Source: an uncultured Granulosicoccaceae bacterium (GTDB lineage Bacteria > Pseudomonadota > Gammaproteobacteria > Granulosicoccales > Granulosicoccaceae). Taken from it: 63,240 nt of DNA. The stretch lies in the NCBI GenBank assembly GCA_938035125.1, contig CALHNS010000053.1, forward strand, positions 1-63,240, in the 5' to 3' direction. This document shows, one piece after another, positions 1 to 8,975 of this stretch. Under the pieces are notes generated by a model. That model was not told where the DNA came from. It was given only the letters and a program-made list of their open reading frames with translations, and did not search any database. The position numbers were made by a program, and so were the translations under genes. Numbering within the stretch: position 1 is the first letter of the stretch; every line of letters starts with the position of its first letter.

Positions 1-305
1 GGGATAAAATTTTCATCGCTAACGGCTGCAAACTCTTCAGCGCTAACGTTTAATCCAAAAATGGTTTGTGGGTCGGGTGCTGTGCGGGTACCGGCTAATA
101 AGGTGGATACTTCCATATCCCCTATGTTCATTGTATTTTTAGTGGCGTTGGGCTGCGCTTCGATGGATTGAGCAGAGCTTACACCTGGTACTAAACCTAA
201 ACCGGCTGCAGCGGTAACGGCGGCAGAACCTGCTAATACTCGCCTGCGGGAAGAATTCTCTAGCGCATCAGAAGGCTTATTAGAATGGGGATCGTTGACT
301 TGCAT
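1..305 (-). CDS. Tat-exported protein, N-terminal part (possible MBL-fold hydrolase)
   Basis: Only the first 101 codons are present and the frame runs open off the left edge. The start is the ATG whose complement is at 303-305. Residues 20-46 form a twin-arginine signal: SRRRVLAG, a hydrophobic Ala/Gly stretch, then an AQ cleavage-like end. After it comes MNIGDMEVSTLLAGT followed by PQTIFGLNVS, which resembles the first strands of Tat-exported metallo-beta-lactamase-fold hydrolases. The metal-binding HxHxDH motif would lie outside the window, so the family call is tentative. The export signal is much more certain than the function. Confidence 0.55.
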   Translation of the reverse strand, partial: MQVNDPHSNKPSDALENSSRRRVLAGSAAVTAAAGLGLVPGVSSAQSIEAQPNATKNTMNIGDMEVSTLLAGTRTAPDPQTIFGLNVSAEEFAAVSDENFI

Positions 306-408
306 GGTTATCCTTTGGGTTGGTGTTTCAACGGCAAAGCAATCATCGTAGGTTTTTATTTGCCTTGCATTCATTGTCTGACATTAGAGGGCTGAAACTG
401 TAGCAAGT

Positions 409-1422
409 TCAAAGCAGCGATGCAGCCTCATTAGCCAAAGGCTTAGTTAATGAACCTACTCGTAAGGCGTAGTCTTTTGATGCAGATGCGTTTCCACTTA
501 AGGCGCGTTTCTTAACGCCTTGAACAATGGCTGCCATGCGAAAAAGGCTGAACACTAAATAAAAATTCCAATGCTCTAAGGATGATACACCTGTGCGTTC
601 GCAATAGCGTTCAACGTAGTCGGTTTCATGCGGCAAACCTTGTTTTGATCTATTCACCCCTGCAAGCCCTGCCAATGCGCCATCAGGTGGCAGGCGCCAC
701 AACGAGCATTGGTACGCTAAATCAGCAAACGGATGACCCAGCGTGGACAACTCCCAATCCAGTACGGCTAATACGGTGTCTCCAGTGCTATTAAACATCA
801 AGTTGTCGATACGGTAGTCACCGTGTACAAGCGCGATACGACCATCATCGGCAATCATGTTGGTCTCTAACCAGGTCATCACCGCATTCATTGCAGGGAT
901 ATCTTCGGTTTCTGTTGCGCGGTATTGTTCTATCCAACGAGATGTTTGCCGAGCAAAATAATTACCCGGTTTGCCATAGCTTGTTAATCCTGTAGCCTCT
1001 ATATCAACGGTGTGAATAGCGGCCAAGGTTTTATTGATTGCATCGTAGCAGTGTGCGCGGGCAGCCGTTGTTAGTTCAGGTAAGGCTGGATTCCAAAACG
1101 TGCGACCAGCGACATACGACATGATAAAAAAATCTGCACCAAATACCGACGCATCCTCACACAAGTGCAACATGGTAGGCACAGGAACATCAGAGTGGGC
1201 TAACGCCTTCATCACTCGGAATTCACGATCTACCGCGTGCGCCGACTTTAAAAGTTCACCAGGTGGTTTTGCACGCAGAACGTACTCTCCAGAAGCGGCA
1301 AACACCCGATAAGTTGGGTTGGATTGCCCGTCGCTGAATTTTTCCAAGCGTTGAAGGTTTTTGAAACCTGCAACATTGGATGATAAGTAGGTGTTCAAGG
1401 CACCGAGGTTTTTATCCATCAT
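409..1422 (-). CDS. APH-family phosphotransferase, partner of acyl-CoA dehydrogenase
   Basis: This 337-residue protein has the aminoglycoside phosphotransferase/choline kinase fold. The Brenner-like catalytic motif HGDYRIDN is at about residues 200-207, and the metal-binding DWE follows at about 222-224. A nucleotide-binding lysine sits in LRAKPPG near residue 52. In many bacteria, and in the mammalian ACAD10/ACAD11 fusions, this kinase-like domain is paired with an acyl-CoA dehydrogenase. Here its start overlaps the 3' end of such a gene by 11 bases, so the two are translationally coupled. A role in acyl-CoA or hydroxy-acid catabolism is likely; antibiotic resistance is not suggested by the context. 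Confidence 0.88.
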   Translation of the reverse strand: MMDKNLGALNTYLSSNVAGFKNLQRLEKFSDGQSNPTYRVFAASGEYVLRAKPPGELLKSAHAVDREFRVMKALAHSDVPVPTMLHLCEDASVFGADFFIMSYVAGRTFWNPALPELTTAARAHCYDAINKTLAAIHTVDIEATGLTSYGKPGNYFARQTSRWIEQYRATETEDIPAMNAVMTWLETNMIADDGRIALVHGDYRIDNLMFNSTGDTVLAVLDWELSTLGHPFADLAYQCSLWRLPPDGALAGLAGVNRSKQGLPHETDYVERYCERTGVSSLEHWNFYLVFSLFRMAAIVQGVKKRALSGNASASKDYALRVGSLTKPLANEAASLL

Positions 1423-2629
1423 GTTCGTTGTGCTGTTTAACCAGTCGTCGTCCCAACGCCATCATATGAACCTGATCAGGGCCGTCGGCAAATCGAATTT
1501 GTCGTGCGTAGTTAAATAACTCGGCTAATGGAAAATCTGCAGTAAGGCCTGCTCCCCCATGAGATTGTATGGCGCGATCAATGACGGTCTGCGCCATAGT
1601 TGGGGCTACGATTTTTATCGCAGAAATTAATGCCCAAGCCTCTTTTGCACCGTGGCGATCAATCGTATCAGCAGTTTTCAATGTAAGCAGCCGGGCTTGC
1701 TCTATGTCACACCAAGATTTTGCGATGTCCTCACGAATAGATTGGTGTTCTGAGAGTTTCTTTCCAAACGTAGATCGCTGTTCCACCCGAGTGAGCATGA
1801 GTTCTAATGCGCGATTCGCAGCGCCAACAAGTCGCATGCAATGATGAATGCGACCCGGCCCCAATCGACCTTGAGCTACTTCAAAACCTCTGCCTTCACC
1901 CAACAAAATATTCGTCTTAGGCACGCGCACGTTGTTAAATCGTATAGTGGCTTCACCAAAGGGGGCATCGTCGTAGCCGAATGTGGTGACATGACGAACA
2001 ATTTCTACACCGGGCGTATTTTTTGGCACCAAAACCATGGACTGTTGAGCATGGCGATTGGGATTATCAGGATCGCTTTTACCCATTACAATTAATAATT
2101 CGCACGTTTTGCGCATACCGCCTGTGGTATACCACTTGGTGCCATTGATGACGTAGTCGTCGCCATCTGCTTGTATTGAACAACGCACGTTGGTGGCATC
2201 GCTGGAGGCCACATCGGGTTCAGTCATGCAGAATCCTGAGCGAATTTCGCCTGCTAGTAATGGTGTTAACCATCGTTCTTTGTGTGCGTCGCTGCCATAC
2301 AACATCAGCGTCTCCATGTTGCCAGTATCGGGCGCGTTACAATTGAATACCTCCGGTGCCCACCAAACACGGCCCATAATTTCTGCCAAATGGGCGTATT
2401 CCAAGTTAGTCAGCTGCCCGCCATGCGCTTTTGGCATGAATAAATTCCACAGACCAGCTTCCTGTGCTTTAATTTTTAGCGATTGCACTACCTCAGGGGT
2501 TGAAAATCGATTGTCGGCCTCGGCAATCTGTGCGCGAAAAATGGCTTCTTGGGGCTCCACATGAGTTGCCATGAAGTGTGTCAATTGATCGATGCGTTCG
2601 GCTAAGGTGCTGCTGATCTCGAAATTCAT
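1412..2629 (-). CDS. Acyl-CoA dehydrogenase
   Basis: This flavoprotein would catalyse alpha,beta-dehydrogenation of an acyl-CoA thioester with FAD. The sequence shows the FAD-binding MTEPDVASSDATN segment, the middle beta-barrel domain (ING-KWYTTGG) and the C-terminal helical domain ending in IRFADGPDQVHM, which is typical of the ACAD10/11-like branch. The frame extends upstream to a GTG at 2731, but family members begin near the chosen ATG (MNFEISSTL). Another ATG at 2659 has a better Shine-Dalgarno (AAGGTG) and cannot be excluded. It is first in a two-gene unit with the downstream APH-like gene. Confidence 0.9.
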   Translation of the reverse strand: MNFEISSTLAERIDQLTHFMATHVEPQEAIFRAQIAEADNRFSTPEVVQSLKIKAQEAGLWNLFMPKAHGGQLTNLEYAHLAEIMGRVWWAPEVFNCNAPDTGNMETLMLYGSDAHKERWLTPLLAGEIRSGFCMTEPDVASSDATNVRCSIQADGDDYVINGTKWYTTGGMRKTCELLIVMGKSDPDNPNRHAQQSMVLVPKNTPGVEIVRHVTTFGYDDAPFGEATIRFNNVRVPKTNILLGEGRGFEVAQGRLGPGRIHHCMRLVGAANRALELMLTRVEQRSTFGKKLSEHQSIREDIAKSWCDIEQARLLTLKTADTIDRHGAKEAWALISAIKIVAPTMAQTVIDRAIQSHGGAGLTADFPLAELFNYARQIRFADGPDQVHMMALGRRLVKQHNEHDG

Positions 2630-2750
2630 ACGCTTATCGCTGCTTTTGGCGCAATGCATGATGAGCACCTTGCGCTGTTGTTTGGGTTTGGCATTCGTGC
2701 CACTTGCCAGTACTATATCTGACAACTTCACCTAGGTACAAAACCCTCAA

Positions 2751-3644
2751 ATGAACAAGCGCGTTGGAGTAATCGGTCTTGGCAATATGGGCTCTGGAAT
2801 TGCCAAAAATTTAATGGCTAATGGTTTTCAAACCTCTGGTCACGATATAGCCGCTGATAGGCTAGAAGCCTTTAAAACCGCCGGTGGTAAGGCTTGTGCG
2901 AATGCAGCTGACGTAGCAAAAGCATCCGATGCGGTGCACGTTGTGGTCATGACGGGTGATCAAGTCAAAGAGGTTATTTTTAATGATGATGGCCTGCTAA
3001 AGCATCTGGCTAAAGGCAGTGCCATCATTTTAAATGCCACCATAAAACCCAGTGAAGCGATAGAGGTGGCAAACGGCATGAAAGGGTCAGGCATTCATTT
3101 AATTGATAGCCCGATGTCCGGCGGTTACCCCGGCGCGCAAGCAGGAACGCTGACGTATATGGCAGCAGGCGATAATGCCGTGTTGGATGAATTTAAACCG
3201 GTGATGGATGCCTCATCTAAAACAATTCATCGGGTGGGTAGCGAAGGCGGGCAGGGGCAAACGGTTAAAGCGTGTTTGCAAGCGATCATTGGTGGTATGT
3301 TCTCGGCCACGTTTGAAGCGGCGGCTTTAGCTGCAAAAGCAGGGGTGCCAGGTGAGGTACTGTATAACGTGGTGTCAACATCCAGCGCAGGCAACACCAT
3401 TACGAATACGTCATTAGAGAATATTATCGATCGACAATTTGAAGGCACCGGAAGCCACATTGATACGATGCATAAAGACTTAACCATATCAATGAACTTA
3501 GGCGAGCAACTGGGTGTACCGCTTTACACAGCGGCCGTTGCCATGCAACTGTTTCACGCGGGCCGAACGAAATACCCTGACGGCGATAATTGGGTTGCCA
3601 CCCGAGTTATTGAGGAGATTATTGGGGCCGAGTTGCATCGCTAA
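2751..3644 (+). CDS. NAD(P)-dependent beta-hydroxyacid dehydrogenase (3-hydroxyisobutyrate dehydrogenase family)
   Basis: This 297-residue protein has the usual length of the family. It carries an N-terminal Rossmann fold (GLGNMG, residues 9-14), the substrate-binding DSPMSGG loop (about 119-125) and the catalytic lysine at about 173. The asparagine that usually follows that lysine (KxxN) is glutamine here (KACLQ), so the substrate may differ from 3-hydroxyisobutyrate. It is transcribed divergently from the acyl-CoA dehydrogenase. That placement would fit a branched-chain or short hydroxy-acid pathway, but the exact substrate cannot be read from sequence. Confidence 0.85.
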   Translation: MNKRVGVIGLGNMGSGIAKNLMANGFQTSGHDIAADRLEAFKTAGGKACANAADVAKASDAVHVVVMTGDQVKEVIFNDDGLLKHLAKGSAIILNATIKPSEAIEVANGMKGSGIHLIDSPMSGGYPGAQAGTLTYMAAGDNAVLDEFKPVMDASSKTIHRVGSEGGQGQTVKACLQAIIGGMFSATFEAAALAAKAGVPGEVLYNVVSTSSAGNTITNTSLENIIDRQFEGTGSHIDTMHKDLTISMNLGEQLGVPLYTAAVAMQLFHAGRTKYPDGDNWVATRVIEEIIGAELHR

Positions 3645-3704
3645 TTAACGTATAGTCATCCTATAAATTTAATCACCAATAAACTCGAAAAGCCCCTTAT
3701 TCAC

Positions 3705-4862
3705 ATGATGTACTTACAGACATCCGATTGTTGTATTGAAGAATTCAAAACGCTATTAAACGACACATTGCGTAACGATGAAGTGCCGTTTGCAGCAGAG
3801 GTTGTGAGCAATGTGCCGGTTTACAATATGCCGGAGTTACAACAAGCGTTAAACGATTCAACTGAGCGAAAAAAGCTGTTGTCAGAATGGGCCAACGTGA
3901 TGTTGAACCGTTCAGGGGTTGTGGTACTGCGTAAAACTTATGAAGATACTGGCGTTATTGATAAGGCCAGCGAATTATTTTTAAGCTTAATTAACCAAGA
4001 AAAAGAACAAAGCGGTGATAAGGCTGATCATTTCGCTGCTAAAGGCAGTAACGATCGTTTGTGGAATTCTCTGCAAAAATTAGCCAAAACCAATCCGGCC
4101 GCTTTTATTGATTATCACGCAAACCCGAATATTGATGCCGTTTGTGAAAGCTGGTTAGGACCAGGCTATCAAATGACGGCTCAGATTAATTTAGTGCACC
4201 CAGGCGGTAAAGCTCAGCAACCGCATCGGGATTATCACATGGGTTTTCAAACGGCCGATACGTGCGAGCAATACCCAAGCCACGTGCATTCGCTATCACC
4301 GGTTCTAACGTTGCAAGGCGCTATCGCTCATTGCGATATGCCTGTGGAAAGTGGCGTTACCCAGCTGTTACCATTTTCACAGCGATATCAAGCAGGTTAT
4401 CTGGCTTATCGGCTTGAACCTTTTAAAGAATATTTCAAAGAAAATTACGTACAGCTTGGGTTAGGAAAAGGCGATACGGTATTTTTTAACCCCGCACTGT
4501 TTCATGCAGCAGGTGACAACAAAACAGCGAATATTCAACGGTTGGCTAACTTACTGCAAATATCTTCTGCCTACGGACGCTCGCTTGAAAATGTCGATCG
4601 AGAATCCCTGTGCAAATGGGTGTACCCCGAACTCCAAAAACGCCATAACGCAGGTTCGATAACCGCAGCCCAAACGCACGCGTTATTGGCCGCTACAGCA
4701 GAAGGTTATTCGTTTCCTACCAGCATGGATACCGACCCACCCGTGGGCGGCTTAGCACCTGAAACACAGCATCAGCTGGTGGCGCGGTGCTTGAAAAACG
4801 GTGCATCAGTTGATCAACTTTGTGCTGAATTACAGGCCTTGACGCTAAAACAACGCGCTTAA
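3705..4862 (+). CDS. Phytanoyl-CoA dioxygenase (PhyH) family oxygenase
   Basis: This is a non-haem Fe(II)/2-oxoglutarate-dependent oxygenase of 385 residues. The iron facial triad is visible: H174 and D176 in PHRDYH, and a distal histidine at about 267 in LFHAAGDN. The 2-oxoglutarate-binding arginine is about 12 residues later (QRLANLLQ). PhyH enzymes hydroxylate unactivated carbons, and bacterial members act on very varied substrates. The gene lies 60 bp behind the hydroxyacid dehydrogenase on the same strand, so co-transcription is possible. A long hairpin follows it, and a GntR regulator starts 136 bp downstream. Confidence 0.87.
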   Translation: MMYLQTSDCCIEEFKTLLNDTLRNDEVPFAAEVVSNVPVYNMPELQQALNDSTERKKLLSEWANVMLNRSGVVVLRKTYEDTGVIDKASELFLSLINQEKEQSGDKADHFAAKGSNDRLWNSLQKLAKTNPAAFIDYHANPNIDAVCESWLGPGYQMTAQINLVHPGGKAQQPHRDYHMGFQTADTCEQYPSHVHSLSPVLTLQGAIAHCDMPVESGVTQLLPFSQRYQAGYLAYRLEPFKEYFKENYVQLGLGKGDTVFFNPALFHAAGDNKTANIQRLANLLQISSAYGRSLENVDRESLCKWVYPELQKRHNAGSITAAQTHALLAATAEGYSFPTSMDTDPPVGGLAPETQHQLVARCLKNGASVDQLCAELQALTLKQRA

Positions 4863-4878
4863 AGGAAAATTCATGCAT

Positions 4879-4909
4879 CTCAAGAGCCCCATCGCTTGGG
4901 GTTCTTGAG
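4879..4909 (+). terminator. Stem-loop after PhyH gene
   Basis: A 12-bp stem (CTCAAGAGCCCC paired with GGGGTTCTTGAG, one G-U pair) closes a 7-nt loop just after the PhyH stop codon. No U-tract follows, so it may be a weak terminator or an mRNA 3'-end protector rather than a classical intrinsic terminator. Confidence 0.55.
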
Positions 4910-4931
4910 CGGTTAAAATATTAATTGCTTC

Positions 4932-4967
4932 AAGTTGTATTGACAACTTTACCGATTGCAGTATACT
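4932..4967 (+). promoter_or_regulatory. Sigma-70 promoter with overlapping HutC-like palindrome
   Basis: A consensus -35 box TTGACA (4940-4945) is followed after 16 bp by TATACT (4962-4967), about 30 bp before the GntR start. A perfect palindrome, AAGTTGT-ATTG-ACAACTT (4932-4949), covers the -35 box. Its core resembles known HutC-type operators of the TTGTATN-ACAA kind. The simplest reading is autorepression by the downstream regulator, possibly also controlling trpBA. The promoter is directly visible; the regulator assignment is inferred. Confidence 0.72.
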
Positions 4968-4998
4968 GGCTCAATCTACCCAAATTTTAGTCTCAGCC

Positions 4999-5703
4999 AT
5001 GAGCCTCAATACCCGCTCACCCATCCCGTTGTACCGACAATTAGCCGATCGATTGTCTGCGGATATTGATGCGGGCACCTATGAGGTGGATGCCAAAATT
5101 CCCAGCGAAAATGAATTGGCGCAGCGATTTGACATAGGCCGTCCAACGGTTCGCCAAGCCACCGACTTACTGGTTAGGCAGGGCCGATTAGAGCGAAGGC
5201 GAGGTTCGGGAACGTTTGTAAAAAGTGTGGCCCCCACCATCGATTTATTGTCTCTAGCGGGTACCAGCGCAGCGTTTAACAACAGCGATTTAGACGCCGT
5301 ATTAGAATTGATTTCTGGTGCTACCAAAAATTCGGACAACACCTATCGAGTGCAGCGCCGAGCATTGATTGATTCAGCGCCAGTTTTGTTGGAAACATTG
5401 CATTTCAATGCCAACTTGTTTCCCGATTTAGATCAGCACAATTTAGTGAATCGTTCCTTATCGGCCTTAGTAAAAGAAGTTTATTTTCTTGAACCCTTGG
5501 CTGCTGATCAAACGTTCTCTGTGGTGTTAGCCAACAAAGCTCAAGCTCAACAATTAGATGTATCCGCTGGCACACCGTTATTAAAAGTGCATCGCGCGAT
5601 TCATTTTGAAAGTAGCGCTGATGCGTTACACGCAGAAATTCTATGCCGAACGGATCGGTTTGATTTCTCACAAACGCTATACCCCACAAGCATCACACAT
5701 TAA
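4999..5703 (+). CDS. GntR family transcriptional regulator, HutC subfamily
   Basis: This 234-residue regulator has an N-terminal winged helix-turn-helix (about 1-75: NELAQRFDIGRPTVRQATDLL, then the wing RRRGSGTFV). Its C-terminal UTRA-type effector-binding domain covers about residues 95-230. HutC-type proteins bind small-molecule effectors and usually repress adjacent catabolic genes. A strong promoter with an embedded palindrome lies immediately upstream, so autoregulation is likely. Only 37 bp separate it from trpB, so it may be co-transcribed with trpBA. The effector is unknown. Confidence 0.88.
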   Translation: MSLNTRSPIPLYRQLADRLSADIDAGTYEVDAKIPSENELAQRFDIGRPTVRQATDLLVRQGRLERRRGSGTFVKSVAPTIDLLSLAGTSAAFNNSDLDAVLELISGATKNSDNTYRVQRRALIDSAPVLLETLHFNANLFPDLDQHNLVNRSLSALVKEVYFLEPLAADQTFSVVLANKAQAQQLDVSAGTPLLKVHRAIHFESSADALHAEILCRTDRFDFSQTLYPTSITH

Positions 5704-5740
5704 TCGGTTATTGCAGTAAACACCTTAGGATCCTAATTTT

Positions 5741-6982
5741 ATGAAAAATTCTGGCTATTACAGTCAATTCGGTGGAGCGTTTATCCCCGAAATTTTGGTA
5801 CCCACCTTTGATGAGCTGGAAACCGCTTATTTAGAAGCCAAAGATGATCCTAAGTTTTGGCAAGAATACCTTGAGCTGATGTCTACCTATTCGTGCCGGG
5901 CAACACCGATTACTCGATTAGATAACTTAACAGAGCAGCTCGGTGGCGCATCCATTTACGTTAAACGCGAAGACTTAAACCACACCGGTGCTCACAAAGC
6001 CAACAACGTCATGGGGCAAGGCTTACTCACCAAGCGGATGGGTAAAACCCGTGTCATCGCCGAAACAGGGGCTGGCCAGCACGGTGTGGCCACCGCCACC
6101 ATGGCGGCAAAATTTGGATTTGATTGCACCATTTACATGGGCGCGCATGATGTTGCTCGGCAACGGCCCAATGTGTTCTGGATGGAGCAAATGGGCGCTG
6201 AAGTCATTGCGGTGACTGAAGGCAGCCAAACGTTAAAAGATGCCATAAACGAAGCGTTTCGAGATTGGGTTACCAACATGGATAACACACACTATGCGTT
6301 AGGCACGGCCTGTGGTCCTCATCCATTTCCAGAAATGGTGTCTTGGTTTCAATCGGTTATTGGCACAGAAGCACGTGAGCAGATGTTAGAGCGAACAGGC
6401 AAGCTGCCCAATAAAGTGTATGCCTGCGTGGGAGGCGGCTCTAATGCCATGGGAATATTCAGTGGCTTTATGGATGATACTGAGGTTGAATTGGTGGGTG
6501 TTGAAGCCGGTGGTAGGGGCCGAGGCACTGGCGAGCACGCAGCCCGCCTTGCTTATGATGATGCCACCATTGGTGTGGCCCAAGGATACAAAACATTTTT
6601 CTTGCAAAATCGAGACGGGCAAATGCAAGACACCCACAGCGTATCGGCAGGGTTAGATTATGTTGGCGTGTCTCCCATTTTAAGCCACTTACATGAAACA
6701 ACAAGGGTGCGATTTGAGGCGGCAACCGATGATGATGTTGTGGCTGCTATGCAACGAACGGTTCGACACGAAGGCTTAATTCCAGCACTGGAATCATCGC
6801 ATGCGTTCGCACAGGCTTACGCAGAAGCTCCTAAGATGTCAAAAGATGAAACCATATTAATTAATATGTCAGGGCGTGCTGATAAAGATATTTTTACCGT
6901 AGCAGACGCCATTGATGATCCCAAATGGCGCGAATTCATCATCGATAAAGCGAAAAGTTATCAGGTAGGAGAAAACCAATGA
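5741..6982 (+). CDS. trpB: Tryptophan synthase beta chain
   Basis: TrpB joins indole and L-serine to give tryptophan with PLP. The 413-residue protein shows the PLP lysine K86 in HTGAHKANN, the catalytic glutamate E108 in AETGAGQHG, and the phosphate-binding GGGSN loop at about 231-235. It belongs to the TrpB1 type that partners TrpA. Some positions differ from the usual enterobacterial sequence, such as HKANN for HKINN and HYALGTACGPHPFP. The gene overlaps trpA by 4 bp (ATGA). No trpC, trpD, trpE or trpF lies nearby; the neighbours are a GntR regulator and a PhyH oxygenase. Confidence 0.94.
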   Translation: MKNSGYYSQFGGAFIPEILVPTFDELETAYLEAKDDPKFWQEYLELMSTYSCRATPITRLDNLTEQLGGASIYVKREDLNHTGAHKANNVMGQGLLTKRMGKTRVIAETGAGQHGVATATMAAKFGFDCTIYMGAHDVARQRPNVFWMEQMGAEVIAVTEGSQTLKDAINEAFRDWVTNMDNTHYALGTACGPHPFPEMVSWFQSVIGTEAREQMLERTGKLPNKVYACVGGGSNAMGIFSGFMDDTEVELVGVEAGGRGRGTGEHAARLAYDDATIGVAQGYKTFFLQNRDGQMQDTHSVSAGLDYVGVSPILSHLHETTRVRFEAATDDDVVAAMQRTVRHEGLIPALESSHAFAQAYAEAPKMSKDETILINMSGRADKDIFTVADAIDDPKWREFIIDKAKSYQVGENQ

Positions 6983-7761
6983 GCCACTACCCAACAAAAT
7001 TAGAAGCATCCATAAAAGCAGCGCGAGAGAAAAAAGATCTGCTATTAATGACGCACATTGTGCTGGGTTACCCTAACTTTGACGACTCTTTGCGAGTGGT
7101 TGAAGACATGGTTGAGGCAGGGGTTGATTTAATGGAACTGCAAATTCCTTTTTCAGAACCGATGGCTGATGGCCCTGTTATTTTAAAAGCGAATTCTGAA
7201 GCTTTGAAAGCAGGTGCAACGGTTGAGAAAAGTTTTGAAGTGGCAGAACGTATCACCCAAGAATTCGATATTCCTTTCTTGTTTATGACGTATTACAACA
7301 TCCTGTTCTGCGCCGGAGTCAATGAGTTTGTTGAGCGCTGCGAGCGTATCGGCATTCAAGGCTGTATCGTGCCCGATTTACCGCCCGCAGAAGGGCAAGA
7401 TTATTTGGATGCGATGGAGAAACACAAGCTTGCACCCGTACATATTTTCACGCCCAACACACCTGAGCCGCGTATGCGGTTTTTGAACGATAACAGCGCA
7501 GGGTTTATTTATTCAGTGGCTCGTAAAGGTGTTACTGGCAAGAACACAGCGTTCAGCCAAGAAACCAGCGATTATCTGGCCACCTGCAAGGCCTCAACGG
7601 ATTTACCACTAGCGGTGGGATTCGGTGTGAAATCAAAAGCTGATGTGGATTTTCTGCGCGGTAAGGCGGATATTGCGGTGGTTGGATCGGAAACTATTCG
7701 AGTTATGGAAGCGCAAGGCGTGGCTGGTGTCAAGCCTTTTATAAAAACGTTAGTGGCGTAA
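6979..7761 (+). CDS. trpA: Tryptophan synthase alpha chain
   Basis: TrpA cleaves indole-3-glycerol phosphate and passes indole to TrpB. The 260-residue TIM-barrel keeps the catalytic pair: E53 in LMELQIPFSE and D64 in MADGP (equivalent to E49 and D60 of the E. coli enzyme). The late phosphate-binding loop region (AVGFGVKSKADV) is also present. The motif IPFSEPMADGPV differs from the common VPFSDPLADGPT, marking a divergent TrpA branch. The start overlaps the trpB stop. No terminator is evident after the gene. Confidence 0.92.
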   Translation: MSHYPTKLEASIKAAREKKDLLLMTHIVLGYPNFDDSLRVVEDMVEAGVDLMELQIPFSEPMADGPVILKANSEALKAGATVEKSFEVAERITQEFDIPFLFMTYYNILFCAGVNEFVERCERIGIQGCIVPDLPPAEGQDYLDAMEKHKLAPVHIFTPNTPEPRMRFLNDNSAGFIYSVARKGVTGKNTAFSQETSDYLATCKASTDLPLAVGFGVKSKADVDFLRGKADIAVVGSETIRVMEAQGVAGVKPFIKTLVA

Positions 7762-8091
7762 TTTTATTTTAAAAGTGGGCCCCTTAACAGGTGAACCAAT
7801 AATGGTTATTAGTATCTCAATCGATGCTGGGATTGCTGGAAGAAAAGGCAGAAAATTAGTCAATAAATATCTGTACCAATTACATCCAGTCTGTTTTATA
7901 TTTCGTACATTAGGACAGGCGACTGGGTCTAAGCACAGAGAAACTATCTGTTTTTAAACTCGAGTAGCTTTGCAGCAGGTAGCGTGCACGTAAGGTTAAC
8001 TTTACATGCAGTGTCAACTTATAAATATTGGTGTTCTGAGCACGTACCTGACTCAAATTAGAAAACCAACTAAAGGATTGAGATAGTCACT
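7762..8091. other. Intergenic region, no gene recognised
   Basis: These 330 bp separate trpA from the carbonic anhydrase gene. A 60-codon frame at 7775-7957 begins with GTG, has no Shine-Dalgarno and no recognisable motif, so I do not call it a gene. A short perfect palindrome, CGTGCACG, lies near 7983. A weak promoter-like pair (TTAACT, 18 bp, TATAAA) sits about 80 bp before the next gene. Confidence 0.5.
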
Positions 8092-8949
8092 ATGAAAACC
8101 ACTACATCACTTATATTAGCAGGCGCTGTCCTACTGCCTGTTGCAGTTGCCATCGCCGATCATCACGGAAAATCGGTTGCTGATGACGTCATTGCATCGC
8201 AAAGAGCAGCCCTTGCTGCAAACACGGATGGTCAGGGCTTTGGCCCGCAAGCACCTCGCGATATCGACTCCGTTGCCGGTAACAACACTCGATCATTCAA
8301 TGATGCTCCTGCCTACACTGAGATGAACTTGTGCAACATACATTTCCATAAAAACGCTGAACACAAAGGCGGTCAGTTTTCAAAATATGCCGGTAACGGC
8401 GACGGTAAAGGTTATAAAACTGGGTTTGTGTATTCTGGCAATTTAAGTGAGGCTGAATTGGCACCTACCGATGCGCAGATTTGCCCTAGTGATCACGGCG
8501 CATTAGCGTCAGGCGATACCATTGAGCTTCATTACGTGCACACCACAGCCCAAGTTGAGCCGGGACCTACCTTAGGTGCCTGTTTGAGTGAAGCCATTAT
8601 GAACCCGCAATTGCGTGTAGAAACTCAAGTGTATGTACTAGTTAATGATGGCAACGGTGAAGATTTTGGAGAACTTACCGCCCACGGTATGAAAGATGGG
8701 TATCACCAAGCACTAAACATCCCAAATAACACAGGTAATCCTATTCAATACGATGGTTCAACAACTGGCCCAAGTTACAACGAAAAAGGCTCACCTTTGC
8801 AAGTGTCTTGGAGCGTTCGCCCCGAGGTTGTTAAAGTGAACATTGATACGGTAGGCACTTGGTGTGAAGGGAATACTTTTGACGAAGACCACGCTCACGG
8901 CGTTCGTAATTTAGTTCAAAACCCCGATCTCTTATCAAAGATTCAGTAA
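8092..8949 (+). CDS. Secreted delta-class carbonic anhydrase
   Basis: The protein would hydrate CO2 to bicarbonate outside the cytoplasm. A Sec signal peptide covers about residues 1-22 (charged start, hydrophobic LILAGAVLLPVAVAIA). The core begins with MNLCNIHFHKNAEHKGG (C81, H84, H86, H91), the conserved segment of bacterial delta-class carbonic anhydrases related to diatom enzymes, and likely supplies metal ligands. The length of 285 residues fits a single-domain member. It stands alone with its own terminator, so it is probably monocistronic. The family call rests on motif recognition, not on an alignment. Confidence 0.8.
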   Translation: MKTTTSLILAGAVLLPVAVAIADHHGKSVADDVIASQRAALAANTDGQGFGPQAPRDIDSVAGNNTRSFNDAPAYTEMNLCNIHFHKNAEHKGGQFSKYAGNGDGKGYKTGFVYSGNLSEAELAPTDAQICPSDHGALASGDTIELHYVHTTAQVEPGPTLGACLSEAIMNPQLRVETQVYVLVNDGNGEDFGELTAHGMKDGYHQALNIPNNTGNPIQYDGSTTGPSYNEKGSPLQVSWSVRPEVVKVNIDTVGTWCEGNTFDEDHAHGVRNLVQNPDLLSKIQ

Positions 8950-8975
8950 CTCTTATTCTAGGGTTATATAATGAG

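Noticed and set aside
409..1422. Antibiotic-resistance aminoglycoside phosphotransferase
   Set aside because: The overlap with an acyl-CoA dehydrogenase gene and the family resemblance point to an acyl-CoA-linked kinase-like protein instead.
7775..7957. 60-codon frame between trpA and the carbonic anhydrase gene
   Set aside because: It begins with GTG, has no ribosome site, no signal peptide or motif, and reads like translated non-coding sequence.
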